DNA of 64,000 nt from Gramella sp. MT6. GTDB taxonomy: Bacteria > Bacteroidota > Bacteroidia > Flavobacteriales > Flavobacteriaceae. Of the stretch, positions 45,660 to 53,138 are shown piece after piece (within the stretch, counting starts at the first letter, position 1; the number at the start of each line of letters is the position of its first letter). The stretch is taken from positions 1,550,001 to 1,614,000 of the forward strand of contig NZ_CP048410.1 in the NCBI RefSeq assembly GCF_019357415.1, read 5' to 3'. A model generated the notes under the pieces. It had not been told where the DNA came from and ran no database searches. It worked only from the letters and a program-made list of their open reading frames with translations. Position numbers and translations under genes: made by a program.

Positions 45660-46688
45660 CTACTTGATCAAAATCCCTTTGTATCGATTCAATGTCTTTA
45701 AACAGATACCTGTACCACGAACTACGGCTCTTAATGGATCTTCGGCGATATAAACCGGAAGATCTGTTTTCTGAGATAAACGTTTGTCCAGGCCTCTTAA
45801 CATTGAACCACCACCTGCAAGATAGATACCGGTATTGTAAATATCGGCAGCAAGTTCTGGCGGAGTCTGAGAAAGGGTTTCCATAACCGCATCTTCGATC
45901 CTCAAAATAGATTTATCTAAAGCCTTGGCAATTTCACGGTAAGAGATATTTACCTGCTTCGGTTTCCCGGTAAGAAGGTCTCTACCCTGAACGCTCATTT
46001 CATCTGGCGGCACCTCAAGATCTTCAGTAGCCGCACCGATCTGTATCTTTATTTTTTCCGCAGTACGCTCACCTACATAAAGGTTATGCTGGGTTCTCAT
46101 GTAATAAACGATATCATTGGTGAAAACATCACCGGCGATCTTCACCGATTTGTCACACACGATACCTCCAAGAGCGATCACTGCGATTTCTGTAGTACCT
46201 CCCCCTATATCCACGATCATATTTCCTTTAGGCTGCATGATGTCAACACCTATACCAATGGCAGCGGCCATAGGTTCGTGGATAAGGTAAACCTCTTTAC
46301 CATTAACTCTTTCTGCACTTTCCTTAACAGCGCGCATCTCCACTTCAGTAATTCCTGACGGGATACAGATAACCATTCTTAAGGCAGGAGTAAATAGTTT
46401 TTTCTTAAGTGCCGGAATTTCTTTGATGAACATGGTAAGCATCTTCTCACTGGCATCAAAATCGGCAATTACACCATCTTTTAAAGGACGTATGGTCTTG
46501 ATGTTCTCATGAGTTTTCCCCTGCATCATAGCCGCTTCCTTACCTACAGCTGTTATTTTGCCGGAAGTTCTGTCGCGCGCTACTATTGAGGGGCTGTCTA
46601 CAACAACTTTATCATTATGTATTATAAGGGTGTTGGCTGTACCTAAGTCGATTGCTATTTCTTCAATGAGAAAGTCGAAAAATCCCAT
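45660..46688 (-). CDS. mreB: Actin-like cytoskeletal protein MreB
   Basis: MreB forms membrane-bound filaments that orient side-wall synthesis. The 342-residue protein shows the phosphate-1 motif IDLGTANTLI, IVDIGGGTTEIAVI (phosphate 2) and YLAGGGSMLRGLDK (adenosine motif). It heads mreBCD-mrdA-rodA, 42 nt after purH. A near-consensus -7 sequence (TACATTTA) in the purH end could give it extra transcription. Confidence 0.97.
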   Translation of the reverse strand: MGFFDFLIEEIAIDLGTANTLIIHNDKVVVDSPSIVARDRTSGKITAVGKEAAMMQGKTHENIKTIRPLKDGVIADFDASEKMLTMFIKEIPALKKKLFTPALRMVICIPSGITEVEMRAVKESAERVNGKEVYLIHEPMAAAIGIGVDIMQPKGNMIVDIGGGTTEIAVIALGGIVCDKSVKIAGDVFTNDIVYYMRTQHNLYVGERTAEKIKIQIGAATEDLEVPPDEMSVQGRDLLTGKPKQVNISYREIAKALDKSILRIEDAVMETLSQTPPELAADIYNTGIYLAGGGSMLRGLDKRLSQKTDLPVYIAEDPLRAVVRGTGICLKTLNRYKGILIK

Positions 46689-46730
46689 AGTGTTTTTATA
46701 AGTATTGAGGTTCGGGTAAATGTACTAAAA

Positions 46731-48263
46731 TTAATGTTTAAAATGGCGTGTTCCTGTCATCACCATGGCGATATTATTTTCATTGCAATAATCGATGCTC
46801 AGCTGATCTTTAATTGATCCTCCAGGCTGAATTACTGCAGTGATACCTGCGTTTCCGGCAATCTCCACACAATCAGGGAATGGGAAAAAAGCATCACTCG
46901 CCATAACGGCACCATTCAGGTCAAAATCAAATGACCTTGCTTTCTCTATGCTTTGGGTTAGGGCATCCACTCTTGAAGTCTGACCAGTACCACTTGCACA
47001 AAGTTGTTTGTTTTTAGCTAAAACGATGGTATTCGATTTAGTGTGTTTGCAAATTTTAGATGCAAATATCATGTCAGATAACTCGTCATCTGATGCTTTA
47101 TTGTTCGTGGCCTGCGTAAGATCTTCCAGTTTATCTGTCTTTAGATCTTTATCCTGAACCAAAACTCCATTCAAACAGGTTCTTACCTGGTCCTTTGGAA
47201 GTTCAACATCTTTAAGTATTAAAAGAATTCTGTTCTTCTTTCCTTTCAATATTTCTAACGCTTCCGAAGAAAAAGAAGGAGCGATCACCACTTCACAGAA
47301 AAGTTTGTGGATTTCTTCAGCAGTTTTGGCATCTATTTCCACATTACTGATCAGGATCCCACCGAAAGCTGAGACTGGATCACCTGCCAGCGCATCTACA
47401 TACGCCTGGTGGATAGTGTCACGCTGCGCAAGACCACAAGCGTTATTATGTTTTAAGATGGCGAAGGTTGGAGCCTCTCCTTTGAATTCATTCATGAGGT
47501 TAACCGCAGCATCAACATCCAAAAGGTTATTATAAGAAAGTTCCTTTCCGTGAAGTTTGTCAAAGATCGCATCGAAATCTCCAAAGAAAGTCCCTTTTTG
47601 ATGTGGGTTTTCTCCATACCTCAATTCTTTTCCCTTCAATTCACTTTGTTTGAAAGAATTTACTTCTCCTTCAGTATTAAAATAATTGAAGATCGCTGAA
47701 TCGTAATGCGAAGAAATATTAAAAGCTTTTGTCGCGAATCTTTTCCTGTCTGCTATGCTGGTTTCTCCATTCTTTGCATTCAGGAGATCAAGAAACTCTT
47801 GGTAGTCGTCTACAGATGAAACACAGGTAACATCCTTGAAGTTTTTAGCCGCAGCACGAATTAAAGAAATACCTCCAATGTCTATTTTTTCAATGATATC
47901 CTGTTCAGAAGCGCCAGAAGCTACTGTTTTTTCAAAAGGATAAAGGTCCACGATCACAATGTCAATCTGCGGAATTTCATATTGTTCCAGTTCTTTTACA
48001 TCTCCTTCATGGTCTTGACGGTTCAATATTCCACCAAAAACCTTAGGGTGAAGTGTCTTTACTCTTCCGCCTAAAATTGAAGGATATGAGGTTACATCTT
48101 CAACTGGGATCACCTCGATCCCTAGATCCTTGATAAATTTTTCGGTACCTCCGGTAGAGTATATTTTGATTCCCAGGTCATTAAGTTTTTCAACGATTGG
48201 TTCTAACCCGTCTTTACTGAAAACTGAAATTAAAGCAGATTTTGCTTGTTTTAATTCGCTCAT
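46731..48263 (-). CDS. purH: Bifunctional AICAR transformylase / IMP cyclohydrolase
   Basis: PurH catalyses the last two steps of IMP synthesis. The N-terminal MGS-like cyclohydrolase domain includes SVFSKDGLEPIVEKL and YSTGGTEKFI; the C-terminal transformylase domain includes LRYGENPHQKG, ILKHNNACGLA and SDAFFPFPDCVE. The length of 510 residues is normal. It is upstream of mreB on the same strand and has a matching -7 box 22 nt before its ATG, so a shared transcript with the mre genes is likely. Confidence 0.96.
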   Translation of the reverse strand: MSELKQAKSALISVFSKDGLEPIVEKLNDLGIKIYSTGGTEKFIKDLGIEVIPVEDVTSYPSILGGRVKTLHPKVFGGILNRQDHEGDVKELEQYEIPQIDIVIVDLYPFEKTVASGASEQDIIEKIDIGGISLIRAAAKNFKDVTCVSSVDDYQEFLDLLNAKNGETSIADRKRFATKAFNISSHYDSAIFNYFNTEGEVNSFKQSELKGKELRYGENPHQKGTFFGDFDAIFDKLHGKELSYNNLLDVDAAVNLMNEFKGEAPTFAILKHNNACGLAQRDTIHQAYVDALAGDPVSAFGGILISNVEIDAKTAEEIHKLFCEVVIAPSFSSEALEILKGKKNRILLILKDVELPKDQVRTCLNGVLVQDKDLKTDKLEDLTQATNNKASDDELSDMIFASKICKHTKSNTIVLAKNKQLCASGTGQTSRVDALTQSIEKARSFDFDLNGAVMASDAFFPFPDCVEIAGNAGITAVIQPGGSIKDQLSIDYCNENNIAMVMTGTRHFKH

Positions 48264-48285
48264 TGTGTTGTGTTTGTTAAAGCTG

Positions 48286-48293
48286 CAAAAGTA
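48286..48293 (-). promoter_or_regulatory. -7 element of purH (TACTTTTG)
   Basis: Full TAnnTTTG match on the minus strand, 22 nt before the purH ATG. The -33 half is not convincing. Confidence 0.5.
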
Positions 48294-48409
48294 ACCAATT
48301 AAGCTAAAAATCTGAAGGAGGAATCCCTGAATTCTAAATAAATTTTGTAACGAATTTTTAGAACGAACGTCCTATCTTTAAATCGACCTAAAACAGCTGA
48401 TTTTATACC

Positions 48410-49666
48410 ATGCTAATTTATTTACGCGTACTCAAGGAGAGCTTTAATTTCGCTATAAGCGCTCTTAAAAATAACCGTCTTCGTACTTTTCTCTCTTTGC
48501 TGGGCGTTACCATTGGTATATTTTCAATTATCGCAGTTCTTGCCGCCGTAGATTCCCTGAAAAAAGATATTACCGGAAGTTTAAGTGCACTGGATAACAG
48601 CACGGTTATCGTTATGAGATTCAATTTTGGACCTTCTGAAGTTCCACGTTGGAAAAGAGAACAGTTTCCAGATGTCACCTATGAAGAATATCAGAATCTG
48701 AAGAAGAGTCTTCCAGATGTAGAAGCTATAAGTTTTGCACTGGGAGTTCCCGGGGGTTCTTCTATAAAATATCAGGACGTTACCAGCACTGGAGTAGATA
48801 TTGGTGCAGTGACCCATGAATATTATGATATTGAAGCTTTTGAGCTGGAAGAAGGAAGGTTTTTTAATGAACCCGAAGCTGTGAGCGGCTCTGGGGTTAT
48901 TGTCCTGGGGCATGAGATCGCGAATAATTTATTTGGCGATTCCAATGGCTTAGGGAAAGAAGTGAGGATCTTTGGAAGACGGGCAACCGTAATTGGAGTT
49001 CTTAAAAAGCAGGGGCAGTCCTTGTTTACAGGTTCAAGAGATGGCCAGGCCTTTGTGCCGGCAAATTTTGCCCGACGAGTTTATGGTACCACCAAAGGAA
49101 CTGTATTCCCTCAAATAGTCATGAAGCCAGAAGATGGAGTAGATAATGACGAATTTGTAGCGATGCTGGAACAACAGCTTAGAAATATGCGTGGACTGAA
49201 ACCCGGGGAGATCAATAACTTTTTTGTGAACCAACTTCAGGGATTTGCAGATTTTATAGACAATATTACCGGACAGTTAAATATCATTGGTTTGGTCATC
49301 AGCGGATTTTCATTGCTGGTAGGTGGCTTTGGAATCGCAAATATCATGTTCGTGAGCGTAAAAGAGCGAACTAACTTAATTGGAATTCAGAAATCCCTGG
49401 GGGCCAAGAACAAGTTCATTCTTTCTCAGTTCTTATTTGAAGCGATTATACTTTCAGTAATTGGAGGAATGGTTGGATTATTTATAGTCTGGCTGGTTTC
49501 TATTGTAGCTTCCCAGTTTACTGGTGATTTTGAATTCGTCCTTTCTCCACTGAATATTTTAATTGGAACCGCCGTATCTGCAGTAATTGGATTAATTTCA
49601 GGTATAATTCCCGCTATATCTGCTTCTAAACTAGATCCTGTTGAAGCAATTAGAACTGGAATGTAA
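48410..49666 (+). CDS. MacB/FtsX-type ABC transporter permease
   Basis: A 418-residue permease with the MacB layout: one N-terminal helix (about 19-43) with FLSLLGVTIGIFSIIAVLAAVDSL, a large periplasmic MacB core domain (about 45-270) and three C-terminal FtsX helices containing GIANIMFVSVKERTNLIGIQKSLGA. The ATPase and any membrane-fusion partner are not adjacent, so it must work with subunits encoded elsewhere. Likely substrates are lipoproteins, peptides or drugs. It ends PVEAIRTGM, a typical family C-terminus. Confidence 0.9.
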   Translation: MLIYLRVLKESFNFAISALKNNRLRTFLSLLGVTIGIFSIIAVLAAVDSLKKDITGSLSALDNSTVIVMRFNFGPSEVPRWKREQFPDVTYEEYQNLKKSLPDVEAISFALGVPGGSSIKYQDVTSTGVDIGAVTHEYYDIEAFELEEGRFFNEPEAVSGSGVIVLGHEIANNLFGDSNGLGKEVRIFGRRATVIGVLKKQGQSLFTGSRDGQAFVPANFARRVYGTTKGTVFPQIVMKPEDGVDNDEFVAMLEQQLRNMRGLKPGEINNFFVNQLQGFADFIDNITGQLNIIGLVISGFSLLVGGFGIANIMFVSVKERTNLIGIQKSLGAKNKFILSQFLFEAIILSVIGGMVGLFIVWLVSIVASQFTGDFEFVLSPLNILIGTAVSAVIGLISGIIPAISASKLDPVEAIRTGM

Positions 49667-49769
49667 AGGTCTCGTTAAATGCGTTGTCATTTACCCTCAA
49701 TTTTAGCTTAAATTATTCTAAAAAGAATTAAAGTTCGTTAAAGATCTGTTTCCCAGGGTAAAGCTTGTG

Positions 49770-49777
49770 TATGTTTG
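49770..49777 (+). promoter_or_regulatory. Candidate -7 element (TATGTTTG) before the 33-residue frame
   Basis: Matches TAnnTTTG and ends 11 nt before the preferred ATG at 49789. No proper TTG upstream, so it is only suggestive. Confidence 0.3.
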
Positions 49778-49788
49778 AATCAAAAGCT

Positions 49789-49890
49789 ATGGAAATGGGA
49801 AATGAAATTGAAAAAAACTATTTGAATTCTATTCTACAATTGATTGGATTTTTTATCCTTTTATTTTTTACAATAGCCTTTCAAATATAG
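49789..49890 (+). CDS. Possible small membrane protein, 33 residues
   Basis: The frame has a polar N-terminus (MEMGNEIEKNYLNS) and one Phe/Leu/Ile-rich helix ending FQI. An in-frame ATG at 49771 would add six residues, but a -7 consensus overlaps that codon, so I prefer 49789. It lies in a 318-nt interval between the ABC permease gene and a terminator and has no known family. The promoter, frame and following terminator give modest support. Confidence 0.4.
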   Translation: MEMGNEIEKNYLNSILQLIGFFILLFFTIAFQI

Positions 49891-49936
49891 ATTTGAAAAA
49901 GAAATATCACTAAAAACTAGCTATACCAAAAACGAT

Positions 49937-49964
49937 AAAACCCTTAGGAACTCCTAAGGGTTTT
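49937..49964. terminator. Bidirectional terminator
   Basis: AAAACCCTTAGG pairs with CCTAAGGGTTTT around a short AACT loop, with A and T tracts on both sides. It separates the plus-strand small frame from the convergent GAF-domain gene. Confidence 0.85.
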
Positions 49965-49984
49965 ATTGTTATATGTGTTTTCCT

Positions 49985-50440
49985 CTATAAGATCTCAGAT
50001 ACTTTTTCATTTACCCATTGAAGAAAAATTTCATCTTCGTGTGAGAATGGATCTTCAGTATGACTGTCTATATCTATCTGGCCAATGTTCTCTCCGTTTT
50101 TGAAAAGAGGGATAACAATCTCTGCCTTTACATGAATACTGCAGGCTATGTAATTATTTTGAGCTTTCACATCTGGTACCACGAAATTTTTATTCGAAAC
50201 CGCAACCTGTCCGCAAATACCTTTACCAAAAGGGATAATTTCATGATCTGTTGGTTCTCCGGCAAAAGATCTTAATTTAAGTTCTTCCTTATCTCCATTC
50301 TTAAAGTAGAAACCTACCCAGTCATAATATGGAATATTAGATTCAAGTAGCTCACATACTTCTGTAAGCCTTTTATCCACGCTTAGATTCTCATTATTAA
50401 GGATCTCTTCAACTCTTGGTTTTAATTTCTGAAATGGCAT
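49985..50440 (-). CDS. msrC: GAF-domain free methionine-(R)-sulfoxide reductase
   Basis: This cytoplasmic enzyme reduces free methionine-R-sulfoxide. The 151-residue GAF protein has Cys76 (GKGICGQVAV) and Cys100 (YIACSIHVKAEI), spaced 24 residues as in the E. coli enzyme (Cys94 and catalytic Cys118). The site matching Cys84 is His66 here, so one resolving Cys is missing. I start at the ATG at 50440 (MPFQKLK) because a -7 box lies inside the ten-residue extension that an ATG at 50470 would give. Confidence 0.85.
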   Translation of the reverse strand: MPFQKLKPRVEEILNNENLSVDKRLTEVCELLESNIPYYDWVGFYFKNGDKEELKLRSFAGEPTDHEIIPFGKGICGQVAVSNKNFVVPDVKAQNNYIACSIHVKAEIVIPLFKNGENIGQIDIDSHTEDPFSHEDEIFLQWVNEKVSEIL

Positions 50441-50457
50441 ATTAACAATATTTAGTG

Positions 50458-50465
50458 CAAAAGTA
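50458..50465 (-). promoter_or_regulatory. -7 element of the methionine sulfoxide reductase gene (TACTTTTG)
   Basis: Full TAnnTTTG match, 17 nt before the chosen ATG at 50440 and inside the longer possible frame. It therefore helps decide the start codon. Confidence 0.5.
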
Positions 50466-50501
50466 TTCAATTTCTCATGTAAACTGAGCCTTTGATTTCT
50501 A

Positions 50502-50509
50502 TAAATTTG
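50502..50509 (+). promoter_or_regulatory. -7 element of the xrtF pair (TAAATTTG)
   Basis: Full TAnnTTTG match, 19 nt before the TTG start of the exosortase gene, in the gap shared with the divergent reductase gene. Confidence 0.4.
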
Positions 50510-50528
50510 TTAAAAACCCCTCTATCGC

Positions 50529-51077
50529 TTGCTCAGTTTAATTAAGAAATATCGTCTTGTTCTTAGATTCATCTTTATATTTCTGGGTAGTTACTTTCTT
50601 TTTTCCAGTCTCTATAGCGGATTTCTAATTCTGTACGATACAGAACATCCCGTTCCAGATCCTTTAACTCAGCTCGTAGCGCGTCAAAGCGGAACAGTAA
50701 TGCAGGGTTTAGGTTATGAGAATGTTGAGGTAGTGATGCATTATACCGGTTTGTCCATGAAATTAATGGTCAATGATTATTTTTTAGCCGGAATAGTGGA
50801 AGGCTGTAATTCAGCGAGTATAATTATACTTTTCACTTCTTTTATTCTGGCATTCTTTGGAAAAACTGTTTCAACCATACTATATATTCTGGCCGGCTCG
50901 GTCATCATTTACTCGATCAATATTCTTAGAATAGTGATACTTGCGGTAAGTATTTATGAATACCCGCAATATGCCAACATAATGCATTCAATATTTTTCC
51001 CATTAGCTATTTACGGGACTGTTTTAATTCTCTGGTTGATCTGGGTTAGAATTTATTCAAAATGGAAAAAACAGTAA
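50529..51077 (+). CDS. xrtF: Exosortase family protein XrtF
   Basis: A multi-pass membrane transpeptidase-like protein (182 residues) of the exosortase/archaeosortase superfamily. The catalytic triad is visible: Cys93 (EGCNSAS), Arg134 (NILRIV) and His153 (MHSIFFP). It should process C-terminal sorting signals of secreted proteins. The start is TTG at 50529, giving MLSLIKKYR; no ATG fits upstream. Its 3' end overlaps the partner gene by 16 nt. No exopolysaccharide cluster or obvious sorting-signal substrate is seen here. Confidence 0.9.
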   Translation: MLSLIKKYRLVLRFIFIFLGSYFLFSSLYSGFLILYDTEHPVPDPLTQLVARQSGTVMQGLGYENVEVVMHYTGLSMKLMVNDYFLAGIVEGCNSASIIILFTSFILAFFGKTVSTILYILAGSVIIYSINILRIVILAVSIYEYPQYANIMHSIFFPLAIYGTVLILWLIWVRIYSKWKKQ

Positions 51078-51511
51078 AAAGACGGTATCGGATAGTGGAA
51101 ATTGGTCTATTGGTCCTGTTGCTTGCGGCTATAAGATTTTTCGAGCAGGAATTGTTCTATGATCCGTTAATCCAGTTCTTTAAATCTGATTATTTACTGG
51201 ACATCATACCACCAATGGACATGGCCAAACTTATGTTCAATCTTACCCTTAGATTTTGGCTGAATACAATTATATCTTTAGCTATAATCTATATAAGTTT
51301 TAGAGACCTCAATATCTTGAAGTTTTCTGCGGTTTTATATGCCATTCTTTATGTACTGGCAACCATCGTATTTATTTTTCTGGTATTAAATATAGAAAGA
51401 GAACATTATCTGGCCCTCTTTTATGTAAGAAGGTTTTTAATTCATCCGCTTTTTTTATTGATCCTGCTTCCGGCTTTTTATTACTATAGACTGAAAGAAT
51501 ATAAAAAGTAG
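51062..51511 (+). CDS. XrtF system-associated membrane protein
   Basis: A 149-residue protein with about four hydrophobic segments and the FYDPLIQFFKSDYL region, found directly behind XrtF in flavobacteria and known as an exosortase F-associated protein. It overlaps xrtF by 16 nt and must be co-translated. No enzymatic motif is seen. Its role in the sorting system is unknown. It ends 3 nt before the stop of the convergent NmrA-like gene. Confidence 0.8.
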   Translation: MEKTVKRRYRIVEIGLLVLLLAAIRFFEQELFYDPLIQFFKSDYLLDIIPPMDMAKLMFNLTLRFWLNTIISLAIIYISFRDLNILKFSAVLYAILYVLATIVFIFLVLNIEREHYLALFYVRRFLIHPLFLLILLPAFYYYRLKEYKK

Positions 51512-51514
51512 GAT

Positions 51515-52462
51515 CTAAACATCGATCTTGTCTTTATTCTGTTCCAGCCACTGCCTGAAATTAAGCAGTTCGGGATTTAATTTTCGGGTTGCATTTACAT
51601 CTCTAATGGTGCAGAAATATTCTTCCTGTTCAACCTTAAATTGGAACATATTACCAAGATCATCGGCTCCGGGAAAATCAAAATTCCTGTAAACCTCGGG
51701 CTCTACCGCGTTGTACTTTACCTTCTTGCCATAGACCTCAGAGAAAATATCAGCCATTTCCTTACCGGTAAGATGTTCACCCGCGATGGCAACAATCTTA
51801 TTCTTGTAGTTGTCACCAGCTTTGAATATTCCGTAGGCACATTTTCCTATATCTTCCGCGGCAATTCCTGGAAGTTCTTTTTTATCCATCGGGAACGTAA
51901 TTGCCAGTTCACCATCTTCGCCCTTTTGTGGACCCATCCCGAAATTGATAAAATTATCCCAGTAAAAAGAAGTGAAGAGAAGGGTGTAGGGAACTTTACT
52001 GGCCGTGAAATATTCATCCGCCTCACCCTTGGCATCAAAATGCGGTACCTTATACTTTTCCATCAAAGTGGGCATGCGGTCATCGTCTAAAGGAATCCAT
52101 TTCCTGGTGTCCTCAAGTGTAGACCAGATTACATGTTTTAAGCCTGCCTCTTTTCCTGCTTCAGCCATATTCTTGGCCTGCTCCAGTTCTTTTTCCGGAG
52201 AGAAATGTTCCCAGAAATTGGTCATACAAAAAGCGCCATAAGCGCCCTTGAAGGCTTTAATAACACTTTCTTTATTGTCTATATCTGCTTCTACAACCTC
52301 AGCTCCAAGGTCTTTAAGTTCTTTAGCTTTGTCTGACGATGGATTTCGTGTGATTGCTCTTGCTTTGAATCCGCCATCCGTGTCATTTAAAATTGCACGA
52401 ACTAATCCACCTCCCTGCGATCCTGTAGCACCTACGACCGCAATAATTTTTTTATTTCCCAT
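51515..52462 (-). CDS. NmrA-like NAD(P)-binding protein
   Basis: A 315-residue atypical short-chain dehydrogenase. The dinucleotide motif is VVGATGSQGGG (residues 9-19) and AITRNPSSDKAKEL helps select NADP. The Tyr-x-x-x-Lys catalytic pair of classical members is not evident, so it may be a redox sensor or an atypical reductase as for NmrA and HSCARG. A near-consensus -7 (TACTTTTA) lies upstream. No operon partner. Confidence 0.85.
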   Translation of the reverse strand: MGNKKIIAVVGATGSQGGGLVRAILNDTDGGFKARAITRNPSSDKAKELKDLGAEVVEADIDNKESVIKAFKGAYGAFCMTNFWEHFSPEKELEQAKNMAEAGKEAGLKHVIWSTLEDTRKWIPLDDDRMPTLMEKYKVPHFDAKGEADEYFTASKVPYTLLFTSFYWDNFINFGMGPQKGEDGELAITFPMDKKELPGIAAEDIGKCAYGIFKAGDNYKNKIVAIAGEHLTGKEMADIFSEVYGKKVKYNAVEPEVYRNFDFPGADDLGNMFQFKVEQEEYFCTIRDVNATRKLNPELLNFRQWLEQNKDKIDV

Positions 52463-52644
52463 TTTTATATGATTGTTTAAGTGATTGATTTACATAAAAG
52501 TACGTATAAAATGATTAATTTTTAAAATTCAATTTTTGAAAGATTATTCCTGAAAATTGAAACCATGGACTCCATAAGTTTTCTAATTTTACCTCCAGGT
52601 TTTTGGATCTTTAAGGTCTAAAACTCTGATATTTAAAAAATATG

Positions 52645-52652
52645 TATTTTTG
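52645..52652 (+). promoter_or_regulatory. -7 element at the head of the copper island (TATTTTTG)
   Basis: Full TAnnTTTG match, 6 nt before the GTG start of the first island gene, which suggests a leaderless or nearly leaderless mRNA. No operator palindrome is apparent around it. Confidence 0.4.
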
Positions 52653-52658
52653 TAAGCA

Positions 52659-53051
52659 GTGAAAAAAGCTTTGCAACATATAATTTCCTTGACCATGGCC
52701 TTTCTGGTGATGTTATCTACCATGTCTTTTACGGTAGATAAGCATTTCTGTGGGAGTCATTTAGTGGATAAAGCCGTTTTCTCCAAGGCAAAGACTTGTG
52801 GGATGCAAATGAATGCGGCTGCGGAATCACATTGTTGTACCAATGAAAAAGTTTCAGTTGAAGGTCAGGATGAATTAAAATTATCTTTTGATTCTTTCGA
52901 TTTCCATCAACAGCTTTTCATTACTACTTTCACTTATGCCTATTTTGATCTGTTTGAAAGTTTACCAAAACAGATCATTCCATTTAAAGATTATTCTCCT
53001 CCCATACTGGTCACAGATATACAGCTGGAAGACCAAGTATTCCTTATTTGA
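52659..53051 (+). CDS. HYC_CC_PP-type secreted small protein, metal-associated
   Basis: A 130-residue protein with an N-terminal hydrophobic signal (residues 1-25), H29-F-C31, H58-C59-C60 and a YSPP segment, the three motifs that name the HYC_CC_PP family. The paired Cys and His suggest binding of a soft metal such as Cu(I) in the periplasm. The start is GTG; the signal peptide begins at that codon. It is the first gene of the metal-efflux island, 87 nt before cusA, with a weak hairpin between. Function is inferred from motifs and neighbours. Confidence 0.75.
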   Translation: MKKALQHIISLTMAFLVMLSTMSFTVDKHFCGSHLVDKAVFSKAKTCGMQMNAAAESHCCTNEKVSVEGQDELKLSFDSFDFHQQLFITTFTYAYFDLFESLPKQIIPFKDYSPPILVTDIQLEDQVFLI

Positions 53052-53073
53052 TAATTAAGATTTAGATCTTGAA

Positions 53074-53098
53074 CCACTCATTTTTTGCAGTGGCTTTT
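53074..53098 (+). terminator. Weak hairpin with T-run between the small Cys/His gene and cusA
   Basis: CCACT (53074-53078) pairs with AGTGG (53089-53093), followed by CTTTTT. The stem is only 5 bp, so it may act as a partial terminator that lowers cusA expression relative to the first gene. Confidence 0.35.
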
Positions 53099-53138
53099 TG
53101 CGTTACGCGCCTTATTTCTAATTTTTAATTACCGAAAA

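Noticed and set aside
53085..53138. 18-residue N-terminal extension of CusA
   Set aside because: The anchor begins at MLNKSIKY; the upstream codons overlap the hairpin and T-run between the genes.
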